From positions 23,171 through 87,170 of the forward strand of contig JBLIEQ010000016.1 of assembly GCA_047633175.1 (NCBI GenBank): 64,000 bases of DNA, read 5' to 3'. Shown here one piece after another: positions 18,275-27,082 of this stretch; positions within the stretch are counted from its first letter, which is position 1; every line of letters begins with the position of its first letter. The translations under genes and the position numbers were made by a program. Source of the DNA: Motiliproteus sp047633175. Its GTDB lineage: Bacteria; Pseudomonadota; Gammaproteobacteria; Pseudomonadales; Balneatricaceae. Under the pieces are notes generated by a model that saw only the letters and a list, made by a program, of their open reading frames with translations, did no database searches and had not been told where the DNA came from.

Positions 18275-18275
18275 G

Positions 18276-18380
18276 ACAGTGCGCCAATCGACATAGGTCT
18301 CGGGCAGAGCGTGACCCACCGGTGTAGGCACGCGGATAACATCATCAGGGTGTTGGTGTTGGTGTCGCTAAAACCCCAAC
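18276..18380 (-). pseudogene. Remnant of an Lrp/AsnC-type gene 3' end
   Basis: About 100 bases between the DMT transporter and the Lrp gene are a diverged copy of the 3' end of the adjacent Lrp gene. Both share ATAGGTCTCGGGCAGA and then GGTGTAG and GGTGTCGCTAAAA-like blocks in the same order. Read on the minus strand it gives SDTNTNTLMMLSA and, after a frame change, VPTPVGHALPETYVD. The intact gene has SDTNTMMILSTPVDRSLPETYLD. This is best explained by a tandem duplication or a second Lrp paralogue now reduced to its tail. Confidence 0.7.
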
Positions 18381-18405
18381 AAGGCTAGAGACCTAGGCGT
18401 CGGCC

Positions 18406-18852
18406 CTAATCAAGATAGGTCTCGGGCAGACTGCGATCCACAGGTGTAGACAGGATCATCATGGTATTGGTATCGCTAAAATCGCAAAAAGATTCGAGAA
18501 TCAGATCCAGCTGCGACATCGATTTCACCGCCAGCTTAACCAGGAAGGCCTGCTCCCCGGTGACATTATGGCACTCGATCACTGAGTCACATGCGAGCAC
18601 CAGCGCCTTAAAGTCACGCTCCTTCGCTCTAAAAACCTTGCACTGCACCAGAGCCACGATAGGGTAGCCGAGCTTATCCAGGTCCACCTTCAAAACAAAG
18701 CCGTGAATGACCCCGGCATTCTCCAGCTTACGCACCCGCTCCGCTACCGCCGGGGCTGACAGATGCACGAACTTACCCAGCTCGGCGTAGGAGATTCGGG
18801 CATTGCGTTGCAAGGCGGCAATAATTTTGCGGCTAATCGTATCGATCACCAT
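18406..18852 (-). CDS. Lrp/AsnC-family transcriptional regulator
   Basis: A 148-residue protein. The N-terminal winged helix-turn-helix (residues 1-60) reads IDTISRKIIAALQRNARISYAELGKFVHLSAPAVAERVRKLE. A linker strand (GVIHGFVLKVDLDKLG) leads to the RAM ligand-binding domain, with CHNVTGEQAFLVKLAVKS. Such proteins form octamers that sense amino acids. The arrangement next to a divergent-end DMT transporter suggests control of amino-acid export or use, but the effector is unknown. The start lies close to the upstream 122-residue gene (30 bases), so the two may be cotranscribed. Confidence 0.92.
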   Translation of the reverse strand: MVIDTISRKIIAALQRNARISYAELGKFVHLSAPAVAERVRKLENAGVIHGFVLKVDLDKLGYPIVALVQCKVFRAKERDFKALVLACDSVIECHNVTGEQAFLVKLAVKSMSQLDLILESFCDFSDTNTMMILSTPVDRSLPETYLD

Positions 18853-18882
18853 GGCTGACTGAACTCTGTTGAAAATAACTGA

Positions 18883-19251
18883 TCAGAGTCGATCTTCATT
18901 GCAGGCAGCCCAGTCCTCAACCACTACAGAAGAGGGCGATTCCTGCAACCACAGCAATACCTCCTCGCTGGTGCGAAACGCCGGTGACCCGACCCAGATC
19001 GACGACATCAGATTAGCGAGCTCTAACAGCAGCATTCGATAATGGTTCGAAAAAAGACGATTGCTCAATCGAGAAGCGAACCACCGCAATACCATCTTGC
19101 GCTCTTTATCCTGATTATGATTGGCATGCTCTTTTAACTGATCAAGCAGCTTCTCCAGACGACGACGGTCATCAGGTGACACATCCGCGCTCATCGTCAC
19201 GAGCTGTAACTCAAGCCAGACATCAGATAACGGCTTCAACTCCTTATCCAT
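18883..19251 (-). CDS. Hypothetical protein, 122 residues
   Basis: I do not recognise a family. It is predicted to be soluble and mainly helical, with a charged middle segment (RRRLEKLLDQLKEHANHNQDKERKMV) and no signal peptide or membrane helix. The start gives MDKELKPLSDVWLELQL. It lies 30 bases upstream of the Lrp gene on the same strand. Codon use looks like that of its neighbours, which supports a real gene, but nothing points to a function. Confidence 0.6.
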   Translation of the reverse strand: MDKELKPLSDVWLELQLVTMSADVSPDDRRRLEKLLDQLKEHANHNQDKERKMVLRWFASRLSNRLFSNHYRMLLLELANLMSSIWVGSPAFRTSEEVLLWLQESPSSVVVEDWAACNEDRL

Positions 19252-19553
19252 TACTCAACTCCACACGCATCACGAAAATCAGCCGTAAAAAACTGCTGAC
19301 CACCCTGGTCAATCGTTATCACAGCAATAAAACATCTGCGGGCAAGTCCCTGTGCCTCAGGAAGCCCCGAAGGGCCGGGGTCATATCCATACAACCCATA
19401 TTTATATTATTAGGCGCGGACTACGAAGCTGTCAACGACCTTTGCGCCGTAGCTATGCCTGCCAACAATCAAAAAAAGATGCCTGGCCCGGGGCCATAGC
19501 CAACAAGCAAGAGCCCACAGGAAAAAACGCACAGAGCCTGAGGATAAACGCAG
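19252..19553. other. Intergenic region, no gene seen
   Basis: About 300 bases between the sixA-type gene and the 122-residue gene, both leftward. No convincing coding frame is present. A small hairpin (CCCCG-AAGGGC-CGGGG, about 19365-19380) lacks a following T-run. The region probably carries the promoter of the downstream gene. Confidence 0.45.
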
Positions 19554-20006
19554 TTAGGGGGACTCGATCCAACTCAGATCAGCGCAACCGGCCGCAGCCA
19601 CCGGCATCGTTGTACAGACCAGGGTGCTGGTATCGAACGTATAAACCGGCCCTTCACCGAGCAATCGGCCAAGCAGATAGGAAAGCAGAGGATTGTGAGC
19701 AACCAGCAGAATTTTACCCTGTTGCGGCTGCAGCCATTCGATCAACTGAGTCACCGACGCCTCAGGCTGCAGTCCATCGAAACGCAGGGGGGCAGGAAGT
19801 TCGATAATCTCGGCCACCAGCCCGAGTGTTTGCTGAGCACGGCGTAAAGGCGACACATAGACCGCCGTTAATCCCGACAGAGCCTCGATACGCCGCTTTA
19901 AGACGGCACGGGTTTGCTCAATACCTCGCACCGAGAGGCTGCGCTTAGCATCGGGGAGACTGAGCATAGCCTCCCCATGACGCAGCAGCAATAGTTCCAG
20001 CGCCAT
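19554..20006 (-). CDS. sixA: Phosphohistidine phosphatase SixA
   Basis: A 150-residue histidine phosphatase with the N-terminal catalytic motif LLLRHGEA (His10 is the expected nucleophile), then YVSPLRRAQQTL, and a second active-site histidine in VAHNPLLSYLLG. Length and motifs match SixA, which removes phosphate from phosphohistidine proteins such as ArcB or PTS proteins. It is five bases downstream of gpsA, as the third gene of an apparent DEAD helicase-gpsA-sixA operon. The pairing of gpsA with sixA is also seen in other gammaproteobacteria. Confidence 0.88.
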   Translation of the reverse strand: MALELLLLRHGEAMLSLPDAKRSLSVRGIEQTRAVLKRRIEALSGLTAVYVSPLRRAQQTLGLVAEIIELPAPLRFDGLQPEASVTQLIEWLQPQQGKILLVAHNPLLSYLLGRLLGEGPVYTFDTSTLVCTTMPVAAAGCADLSWIESP

Positions 20007-20011
20007 CGCAG

Positions 20012-21100
20012 TTACGCCTTAACCGACTTGTCGAGCAACTCAAACTCAACATCATCACCCTGGGCCGCCATCATCATCCCGCCGATCACAGAGGCCACAT
20101 TCTTGCCTTCAAATACGACACCGTACAGCCCCTGCACCAGGGGCATATAGATACCCAGCTGATCCGTTTTTTCCTTAACGTACTTCAGGGTATTGACGCC
20201 TTCGGCAACTTCGCCCAACTCAGCCACGATCATATCCAGATCCTGCCCCTTACCCAGCGCAAATCCCACACGGTAGTTACGGCTCAGTGGCGACATGCAG
20301 GTCGCGATCAGATCACCCACCCCAGCCAGCCCGAGAAAGGTTAACGGATCGGCACCCATCTGCACCGCAAAGCGGCTCATCTCGGCCAGGGATCGCGTCA
20401 TAAGCATGCTGCGGGTATTTTCGCCCATGCCCAGCGCCGCACTCATTCCGGCTGCGATCGCATAAATATTTTTCAGCGCCCCGCCCAGCTCAACGCCGTA
20501 CATATCGGTACCTGCATAGACCCGAAAAAAATCGCAGTGCAGGGTCGCTTGAATAACATCGCGCAACGCCGTGTGATCACTAGCGATAACCGTCGCCGTC
20601 AACTGACGGTCGGCGATCTCTTTGGCCAGATTAGGTCCGCTCAGCACTCCCACCCTACACTGAGGAGCCTCTTCCGTTAGGATCTGGCTCATCCTCGCAA
20701 AGGTTTCCGGCTCTATCCCCTTGGTGGTACTGACCAGCATCTGCCCGGGCTGCAGCCTTGCGGCAACCTGGCGGACGACCTTGCGGAAGCTTTTACTGGG
20801 AATCGCAACGAACACCACCTGACTGCGAGCGATGGCAGCGAAATCATTGACCGGATACAGTTTTTCATCGAGAACAAAGCCCGGAAGGTAGCGGCAGTTC
20901 TCACGTAGAGCGGTCATCTCCCGGGCCTGTTCGGCATTACGCATCCACTGGTAGACCTGGTAACCATTCATGGCGGCGATATTGGCTACGGCAGTGCCAA
21001 AACTACCACCGCCAAGAACGCTGATAGTGTTGGGATCAATGGCCGGGGCGATCGCCGTGGTGATCTTAGCCTCTAGCGGCTCTAAATTTGTCTTCATCAC
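20012..21100 (-). CDS. gpsA: Glycerol-3-phosphate dehydrogenase [NAD(P)+]
   Basis: A 362-residue protein. The dinucleotide-binding motif VLGGGSFGTAVANIAA is followed by VFVAIPSKSFRKV, the SGPNLAKEIA motif and ELGGALKNIYAIAAGM with the catalytic lysine. LAGVGDLIATCMSPLSRNYRVG is also diagnostic. GpsA reduces dihydroxyacetone phosphate to sn-glycerol 3-phosphate for phospholipid synthesis. The N-terminus is about 20 residues longer than usual, so a later start is possible. However, the ATG used here overlaps the helicase stop by four bases (ATGA), a typical coupled start. Confidence 0.95.
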   Translation of the reverse strand: MMKTNLEPLEAKITTAIAPAIDPNTISVLGGGSFGTAVANIAAMNGYQVYQWMRNAEQAREMTALRENCRYLPGFVLDEKLYPVNDFAAIARSQVVFVAIPSKSFRKVVRQVAARLQPGQMLVSTTKGIEPETFARMSQILTEEAPQCRVGVLSGPNLAKEIADRQLTATVIASDHTALRDVIQATLHCDFFRVYAGTDMYGVELGGALKNIYAIAAGMSAALGMGENTRSMLMTRSLAEMSRFAVQMGADPLTFLGLAGVGDLIATCMSPLSRNYRVGFALGKGQDLDMIVAELGEVAEGVNTLKYVKEKTDQLGIYMPLVQGLYGVVFEGKNVASVIGGMMMAAQGDDVEFELLDKSVKA

Positions 21101-22518
21101 TGGGGGCGCTGCAGCAGCTTTTCTTCGGGCTGAATACAGCCTAGCCGGCGCCCTATCAACTCCTCAATATCGGGAATCATAAAAGCATCAGATTCGCAGG
21201 CGAAACTGAACGAAATCCCCGCGGCACCGGCACGGCCCGTACGGCCTATACGATGCACATAATCTTCAGGATCATCGGGAAGATTATAATTAATCACATG
21301 GCTGACGGCATCGACATGAATCCCGCGGCCCGCGACATCGGTCGCTACCAGCACCTTAATTTCACCGCTGCGAAAGGCTTCCAGAGTCTTAACCCGCTGC
21401 GCCTGACTGACCTCACCCGAGAGCAGCGCGGCCTTTACACCTACCCGCGTCAGACGCTCGGTCAAACGCCGAGTCTGATCACGGCGATTAGCGAACACCA
21501 TCACCCTCTCCAGCGCGTCTTGGCACACCAGATTGTAAAGCAGGTTGAATTTATGCTCTTCGCTAACCACATAGACGATCTGTTCAACATTGGCAGCGGT
21601 TACCTGCTCAGATTCGATCTCAACCTTGACGGCGTCCCGGGTCCAGAGCGAAGCCAGATGCATGATCTGATCGGAGAAGGTGGCGCTGAATAGCAGCGTC
21701 TGACGCTCCTTTTTATGCGGGGTACTGCGAATAATGGCCCGTACATCGGGAATAAAACCCATGCTCAGCATGCGATCCGCCTCATCCAGTACCAGAACCT
21801 CGACGGCGCTCAGATCAACCACGCCCTTCTGGTTGAAATCGAGCAGGCGCCCGGGAGTCGCGACCAGGATATCCACCTCGGTCTGACGCAGCTGAGTCTG
21901 CTGCTTTTCGTAATCCATGCCTCCCACCAGGGTCAGCACCGAAAGTCCGCAGTGCTTGACCAGTCCCTGGGCATCCTTGGCAATCTGCATCACCAGCTCA
22001 CGGGTAGGTGCTACGATCAACGCCCGTGGCCGCCCCTTAGGGCGCGATCCCGGGATCGGGTAATCGATACAATCGCTGATAATACTGATCAGAAAGGCTG
22101 CGGTTTTACCCGTACCTGTTTGAGCTTTGCCGATCAAATCCTGACCCTCGAGGGTATAGACCAGCGTCTGCGACTGGATCGGAGTGCAGTATTTAAAGCC
22201 AAGATCCGCAATGGAGTGCATCAGGGTATCGGGCAGATCCAGATCATGAAAACGCACCTCGCCTTCTTTAACTTCCGCCTTAAACTGATCAGGAGTCCAG
22301 GGCGCAGCGACAGGCACTTGCTCTTGCTCTACAGCCTCAAACTCTACCTCAGCCTTAGGCGGCTTCGGCACAAGCTTAGGGTTAGCGGGTTTTCCCGCAG
22401 AGGGCGCTTTTTCAAACGGCTGCGGCGACCTTTTAGGAGGCTGCGGCGCTGGGCGGGACGCTGCCTGTACAGCCACAACATCCTCGAGAGATTTAGATTT
22501 TGATAACCACTTAAACAC
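21097..22518 (-). CDS. DEAD-box RNA helicase (RhlB-like)
   Basis: A 473-residue protein. A proline- and lysine-rich extension of about 90 residues precedes the helicase core. The core has the Q motif (FKYCTPIQSQ), Walker A (AQTGTGKT), PTRELV, VATPGRLLDF, DEADRMLSMGF, SATF, and the C-terminal domain with ATDVAGRGIHVD and HRIGRTGRAG. DEADRM is typical of the RhlB/RhlE side of the family. The role would be RNA unwinding in mRNA decay or ribosome assembly. It is the first gene of the run into gpsA (four-base overlap) and sixA. Confidence 0.9.
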   Translation of the reverse strand: MFKWLSKSKSLEDVVAVQAASRPAPQPPKRSPQPFEKAPSAGKPANPKLVPKPPKAEVEFEAVEQEQVPVAAPWTPDQFKAEVKEGEVRFHDLDLPDTLMHSIADLGFKYCTPIQSQTLVYTLEGQDLIGKAQTGTGKTAAFLISIISDCIDYPIPGSRPKGRPRALIVAPTRELVMQIAKDAQGLVKHCGLSVLTLVGGMDYEKQQTQLRQTEVDILVATPGRLLDFNQKGVVDLSAVEVLVLDEADRMLSMGFIPDVRAIIRSTPHKKERQTLLFSATFSDQIMHLASLWTRDAVKVEIESEQVTAANVEQIVYVVSEEHKFNLLYNLVCQDALERVMVFANRRDQTRRLTERLTRVGVKAALLSGEVSQAQRVKTLEAFRSGEIKVLVATDVAGRGIHVDAVSHVINYNLPDDPEDYVHRIGRTGRAGAAGISFSFACESDAFMIPDIEELIGRRLGCIQPEEKLLQRPQ

Positions 22519-22631
22519 TGCGATACCTCGGCGTCCAGCTTGACTGGACCTAATGAGCTTCGACTAGAAGCCTGATAAATACTTGATATTTTACTGCATT
22601 CGCAGCGCCGTTCCCATCGATAATTTACGTA

Positions 22632-24749
22632 TCAAATCCCCGTTGAGCGACTAAAAGGCGGCAGCGCTGCCAGCAGTGCACGGCCGTAACGCTTGGTCGT
22701 CAGGCGATTGTCGAGAATTGTGACCAGCCCGGTATCAGATTCTGAACGTAGCAGTCGTCCGCAGGCCTGAATCAACCGCACCGAGGCATCAGGAACCGCC
22801 ACCTCCATAAACGGATCCCGGCCCTGGGCACGCACCCACTCATCCAACGCCATCTCAACCGGTCGCCCCGGTACCGAAAACGGAATCTTGGCGATGACCA
22901 CATGCTTGAGATAGTCACCGGGCAGATCGACCCCTTCGGCAAAAGAGTTAAGACCAAACAGCACCGAGCCCAGACCTTCATCGACCCGGCTCCGGTGCTG
23001 TTTAAGCATCTCTTGCTTGGAGCAATCCCCCTGGGCCAGAATACGCTCGGCCAGCTGAGGTGCGACCAGCTCACGCACTTTAAACATCTGCCGCCAGGAG
23101 GTGAACAGCACCAGGGCGGCCTGATCGGCGATCAAACAACGACCGAGCTCTTCCGCAATGGCCAGATCGTGAGCATCGACCTCGTTAGGCGCGGCCTTAA
23201 TCTGCGGCAACCGCAACTGCGCCGCCTGTGCATAATGGAAAGGACTGGGAACAACGGCAAAACGCGAATCGTCCGGTATGCCGCTGCGCATCTTTAACTG
23301 CTCAAACTGCCCCAGGGCGGTCAGGGTAGCGGAGGTGACTACTGCGCCGCCACAGCGCTGCCACAGGCTTTTGGCCAGGGTTTCGGCTGCCAGTATCGGA
23401 CTGCAGCACAGCTCAAGCTCCTCCCCCTCCGGGCTCTGGTGATAACTGAGCCAGCGTGCCTGGGGGGCGGCACCCGATTTGTCGGGCGTAATCATACTAC
23501 GCCAGAGGGCCTGGGCAGCCTCTGCCCTTGCCAACAGGCGCCCCGCAGTCGGATACCAGCGCTCGGCAGACTCTCTGTCAATCCCGGCGACAGGCTCAGA
23601 GATGGCCTCTTTAAGCCTCTCTGTCAGCGTATCAAGCTGCAGCTGCAGCTCTCTGGAGCGTGGCTCTAGCTGCCCGGCAAGCTCCAGGATGCCGGCAGGC
23701 ACCAGACCTCCGGGAAAGCGGACGTAGCGCACATCGTCCCGCCGGTTATCCTCGGGGATCTGCGCCACCATCGCCTGTAACGGCAGATCAAGCCGCTGCA
23801 GTAGCTCCAGGACATCCGTCACCAACACCTCCAGTGGCTTGACCATCCGCGTCAACATGTCCGGCTCGCGCAACTCCTTGCTCATCCGCTTAAGCGTGGT
23901 CGGCAACTGCTTGAGCCAACCCTTCCAGCTATTGAGACGCAGTTGATGATTAAAATGGCTCAACGCCTTATCGGGCAGATGATGGCCCTCATCGAACACA
24001 TACAGGGTCTCTTCAGGCTCCGGCAAGATGGCGCCACCGCCGAGTGACAGATCGGCCATCACCAGGTCATGATTGGCCACGATGCAGTCGGCCTGATCCA
24101 GTGTCTGCCGGGCCTTGTAAAAACTACAGGCGCTAAAGTTTGAACAGCGGCGATTGGTGCATTGCCGATGATCGGTGGTCACCCCGCTCCACTCATCAGC
24201 CGCCACCTCCTGTGGCCAGCTATCCCTGTCACCGTCCCAGGTGCCCTTGACGTAAGCATCGGCAAACGACTGATACAGTTCGAGCGTCTTGGGCTCGAGA
24301 CGCAGGGCAAGCTCATCCTCAAACAGACCTATACCTGGGTTTTGAGTATCCGCCTGCAGCGACTGATCAAGTTTGGACAGACACATATAACGACCACGCC
24401 CCTTAGCCAGCACGAAATCAAACGACAGGTCGCTGTGCTTGAGCAGCTCAGGCAGGTCCTTTAATACGATCTGCTCCTGCAGCGCCACCGTCGCGGTCGA
24501 CAGCACCAGCTTCTTTCCCAGATGCTTGGCCAAAGGCAACATAGCAAGCAGATACGCGACCGTCTTACCCGTACCTGTACCGGCCTCAACCACACAAACG
24601 GGAGGTGACTGATCGGTCTCCATCAAGCCTTTAATGATCTCGGCGATCATCAGCTTCTGACCATAACGTGGCTTGAGCTGGCGACTCTCGAGATAACCAG
24701 AGTACGCCTGTTGGATCTGTTGCTTTAAATCGCTGGGTATTTTACTCAA
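22632..24749 (-). CDS. dinG: ATP-dependent DNA helicase DinG
   Basis: A 705-residue superfamily 2 helicase of the XPD/DinG type. Walker A (EAGTGTGKT) is at residues 55-63. The iron-sulfur cysteines are visible as GRYMCLSK followed by CTNRRCSNFSAC. Walker B is the DinG variant DEGHHLPD, and the C-terminal motif is QACGRLLRS. DinG unwinds DNA 5' to 3' and resolves R-loops and replication conflicts. It is damage-inducible in E. coli. Here it is transcribed divergently from lexA, and a degenerate LexA-like site lies 23 bases before its start codon. That makes SOS control likely. Confidence 0.95.
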   Translation of the reverse strand: MSKIPSDLKQQIQQAYSGYLESRQLKPRYGQKLMIAEIIKGLMETDQSPPVCVVEAGTGTGKTVAYLLAMLPLAKHLGKKLVLSTATVALQEQIVLKDLPELLKHSDLSFDFVLAKGRGRYMCLSKLDQSLQADTQNPGIGLFEDELALRLEPKTLELYQSFADAYVKGTWDGDRDSWPQEVAADEWSGVTTDHRQCTNRRCSNFSACSFYKARQTLDQADCIVANHDLVMADLSLGGGAILPEPEETLYVFDEGHHLPDKALSHFNHQLRLNSWKGWLKQLPTTLKRMSKELREPDMLTRMVKPLEVLVTDVLELLQRLDLPLQAMVAQIPEDNRRDDVRYVRFPGGLVPAGILELAGQLEPRSRELQLQLDTLTERLKEAISEPVAGIDRESAERWYPTAGRLLARAEAAQALWRSMITPDKSGAAPQARWLSYHQSPEGEELELCCSPILAAETLAKSLWQRCGGAVVTSATLTALGQFEQLKMRSGIPDDSRFAVVPSPFHYAQAAQLRLPQIKAAPNEVDAHDLAIAEELGRCLIADQAALVLFTSWRQMFKVRELVAPQLAERILAQGDCSKQEMLKQHRSRVDEGLGSVLFGLNSFAEGVDLPGDYLKHVVIAKIPFSVPGRPVEMALDEWVRAQGRDPFMEVAVPDASVRLIQACGRLLRSESDTGLVTILDNRLTTKRYGRALLAALPPFSRSTGI

Positions 24750-24771
24750 AAGAGAGGACTCGAAGGGTTAT

Positions 24772-24787
24772 CTGGATATAAATATAG
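24772..24787 (-). promoter_or_regulatory. Candidate LexA operator of dinG
   Basis: CTGGATATAAATATAG fits CTGT-N8-ACAG with one mismatch in each half and has the usual AT-rich core. It lies 23 bases upstream of the dinG start. The two better boxes at the lexA end are over 200 bases away and would not act directly on dinG. Confidence 0.38.
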
Positions 24788-24986
24788 GTACAGCTGATCA
24801 TCATAAAAAGGCCTGTCGTATAAAAATATAAACCGGGGCCGCAGCCTGTCGGAACTGACCGTTAGTGATTCTATTTAAATAAAAATAGAGCTGCAAATGG
24901 CCCCCTCTCTACTTTGAAGCTCCCGGCCTTAAGAAAGGGGCTTTTCCGCAGCAGATCAGCATTAAGTTCGACAGACTGCTAGACAA

Positions 24987-25002
24987 CTGTATATAAACAC
25001 AT
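24987..25002 (+). promoter_or_regulatory. LexA operator, distal box of lexA
   Basis: CTGTATATAAACACAT: CTGT, eight bases, then ACAT, one mismatch from the gammaproteobacterial LexA consensus. It is paired with the perfect box 19 bases downstream; tandem operators before lexA are also known in E. coli. Confidence 0.65.
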
Positions 25003-25005
25003 GTA

Positions 25006-25021
25006 CTGTACATAAAAACAG
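25006..25021 (+). promoter_or_regulatory. LexA operator, proximal box of lexA
   Basis: CTGTACATAAAAACAG is a perfect match to CTGT-N8-ACAG. It ends 16 bases before the lexA ATG, where bound LexA would block transcription of lexA-sulA, giving autoregulation. Confidence 0.88.
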
Positions 25022-25037
25022 GTAGCAGAGACAAGCG

Positions 25038-25646
25038 ATGATCAAGCTGACCTTACGACAAACGGAAGTACTCAACAGTATCCGGAACTATATAGAAGCC
25101 ACCGGATATCCGCCAACCCGCGCAGAGATTGCGCGTGAATTAGGATTCCGTTCGGCTAATGCCGCCGAAGAACACCTCAAGGCACTCGCTCGTAAGGGTG
25201 CTATCGAGATGATTCCCGGCACTTCACGTGGGATTCGCATTCCAGAGATGGAGACCGCCGAATCAGGGATTCCGATTATCGGTCGGGTCGCGGCCGGTTT
25301 TCCGATCCTCGCACAGGAAAATATCGACGAGCGCTGCGCACTGCCACCCGACTTTTTCTCTCCGCAGGCCGATTATTTCCTGAGAGTTCAGGGACTCAGC
25401 ATGATCGATGCCGGAATATTTGACGGTGATCTGCTGGCGGTCCATCAGACGCGAGACGCGCGTAACGGCCAGATTATCGTTGCTCGTATCGATGATGAGG
25501 TGACGGTAAAGCGGTTTCAGAAAGAGGGTTCAATCGTCCAGCTCATCGCCGAAAACAGTGATTTCGCTCCTATAGAAGTTGACCTCCGACGTCAGGAACT
25601 GACGATTGAAGGCTTAGCTGTTGGCGTCCTCAGAAAAGGTAGTTAG
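25038..25646 (+). CDS. lexA: LexA repressor
   Basis: A 202-residue protein, the family's normal length. The N-terminal winged helix (LTLRQTEVLNSIRNYIEATG, then PPTRAEIARELGF) binds operators. Self-cleavage should occur at Ala86-Gly87 in GRVAAGFP, using Ser121 (GLSMIDAG) and Lys158 (VTVKRF). LexA represses SOS genes until RecA filaments trigger its cleavage. Two LexA boxes precede the gene. sulA starts three bases after the lexA stop, so the two form an operon, as in Pseudomonas. Confidence 0.98.
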   Translation: MIKLTLRQTEVLNSIRNYIEATGYPPTRAEIARELGFRSANAAEEHLKALARKGAIEMIPGTSRGIRIPEMETAESGIPIIGRVAAGFPILAQENIDERCALPPDFFSPQADYFLRVQGLSMIDAGIFDGDLLAVHQTRDARNGQIIVARIDDEVTVKRFQKEGSIVQLIAENSDFAPIEVDLRRQELTIEGLAVGVLRKGS

Positions 25647-25648
25647 TC

Positions 25649-26095
25649 ATGATTCCACTGCACTCTCATACCAACCTCGTACCCAACCAGATCCTGGAGG
25701 AGTTCACCTCCTTCAGGTCAAGGCGCCCAGCCAAGGGCATGGCAGGTAAAATCACTCAGATCATCATGCAGGACGAAGATGAATATAATTTTCAGCTTCT
25801 GATGCCTCTGCTGGCGCAATTAAGCCGTGATGATCGCTGGTTTGCCTGGATCGCACCTCCACTCAAACTACCCAAGCGCTGGTTGCTCGAAGCCGGTATA
25901 GATATTAACAAGATTATGATGCTGCAGCCCAGAGGCTCGCATGACACCCTGGCATTGGCGCGCAAGGCGCTGGCAACCGGTACCTGTCATGCCGTTATCA
26001 GCTGGCCCGGCCAGATCTCTCAGGAACAGCTACAGCAACTCGAGCAAGCGGCGCAGACGGGCAGCAGCCACGCCATCGTCATCCAACCACGCTAA
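25649..26095 (+). CDS. sulA: SulA-like SOS cell-division inhibitor
   Basis: A 148-residue protein with the SulA pattern: GKITQIIMQ, then LLMPLLAQLSRDDRWFAWIAPP, the ILQPRG-like MMLQPRGSHDTLALARKAL and CHAVISWPG. This is the degenerate RecA-like fold that binds FtsZ and stops septation during DNA damage. Only two bases separate it from the lexA stop, so it is expressed from the lexA promoter. The lexA-sulA order matches P. aeruginosa. It could be distant from E. coli SulA in detail, but the context makes the role clear. Confidence 0.9.
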   Translation: MIPLHSHTNLVPNQILEEFTSFRSRRPAKGMAGKITQIIMQDEDEYNFQLLMPLLAQLSRDDRWFAWIAPPLKLPKRWLLEAGIDINKIMMLQPRGSHDTLALARKALATGTCHAVISWPGQISQEQLQQLEQAAQTGSSHAIVIQPR

Positions 26096-26223
26096 TCGGC
26101 TCTGCGATTCGTCGTTGCCTGAGGCATGCAATCCCAGACAGCGGCAGCGCTTATAGCACCTTTTTACGGGATTTCCTCTATATCAGCACCTGATCTTCAC
26201 TATCTCAAAGCTGACACTTTCTA

Positions 26224-26463
26224 TCAGTGAAGGATAGGGTTAACTGAATCTTCTACTACCTGACCACCTCGGTTCTTGGCCATCAGCTGCACACCCAACG
26301 CAATCATAGCCCGTGCCAGCTCGGCCTGCTGGCCGTCAAAATCACGTAAGGCGCGCTCAGAAAACTGGATACTGATCATCGGGGCTTCCTCTGCTGCGTT
26401 ACTTTTTCGCAGAACGTAACCACCCTCTATCAACTCTACGATCTCTAATACTTCAGCTGTCAT
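26224..26463 (-). CDS. Conserved hypothetical protein, 79 residues (PA3009-like position)
   Basis: A small soluble protein beginning MTAEVLEIVELIEGG, with ISIQFSERALRDFDGQQAELARAM in the middle. There is no membrane helix or known domain. P. aeruginosa has a small conserved hypothetical gene in the same place between sulA and the DUF6586-topA genes. The position match, leftward orientation and neighbour-like codon use support a real gene. Function is unknown; topoisomerase- or SOS-related speculation is not warranted by the sequence. Confidence 0.72.
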   Translation of the reverse strand: MTAEVLEIVELIEGGYVLRKSNAAEEAPMISIQFSERALRDFDGQQAELARAMIALGVQLMAKNRGGQVVEDSVNPILH

Positions 26464-26532
26464 TATAACTCCGGCAGTAATCCTGTTGCTCGTTCTTTAT
26501 AGCACCCAAAAGAGCACACAAAGCGGTTCTGC

Positions 26533-27057
26533 CTACCACTCTTTTAACCCTTCACGCTGGCGGTCAACCAGCTCGCGCATAAGGTTAAGCCAGCTCTCAA
26601 GCTGCGCAATAACATCCTGATCAGAGGCATGATCAGGATTAACCTGCACCACCTGTATCTCTGATAGGCTGGCATGCTTGGAATCTGCTGCCTGATCACG
26701 CTCCTGCGCCATCCAGCAAGCCCGGTATGCCGCCAGCAGCTGTGATAACCAGGAGTCCGATCCCGCCAGCTGGCTGAGCTCATTGGCTTCAGGGGCTTCC
26801 AGCCCCTTGACCTCCATCTGTGCAACCAACTCATCTCGAGTCGATATCTTCTCCGGCTCCAGGTAATACACCTGTGCAATTTCACGGAGATAAGCACTGT
26901 AAGCCGACACCATATGAAACAGCACCGACTCCTCGAAGGATTCTATCTGTGCATGCTTACTCCAGCCGTTCGCCTGCTCAGCCTTCTTAAGACAGTCAAG
27001 ATGCAACCTGGCGAACGTCAGCTTCTGATTGGTTCTGGATATATATATATTGGACAT
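26533..27057 (-). CDS. DUF6586-family protein
   Basis: A 174-residue helical protein that resembles the DUF6586 family, found directly beside topA in Pseudomonas (PA3010). The N-terminus reads MSNIYISRTNQKLTFARLHL, and the protein is acidic with several predicted helices and no membrane segment. It starts 25 bases downstream of topA on the same strand and is probably cotranscribed with it. The family has no experimental function that I know of. The conserved coupling to topA is its best clue. Confidence 0.8.
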   Translation of the reverse strand: MSNIYISRTNQKLTFARLHLDCLKKAEQANGWSKHAQIESFEESVLFHMVSAYSAYLREIAQVYYLEPEKISTRDELVAQMEVKGLEAPEANELSQLAGSDSWLSQLLAAYRACWMAQERDQAADSKHASLSEIQVVQVNPDHASDQDVIAQLESWLNLMRELVDRQREGLKEW

Positions 27058-27082
27058 GACTGCTCCTGCTATCGGTCCGAAT

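Noticed and set aside
19365..19380. Hairpin CCCCG/CGGGG as terminator of sixA
   Set aside because: It lies downstream of sixA on the minus strand by more than 170 bases and has no T-run.
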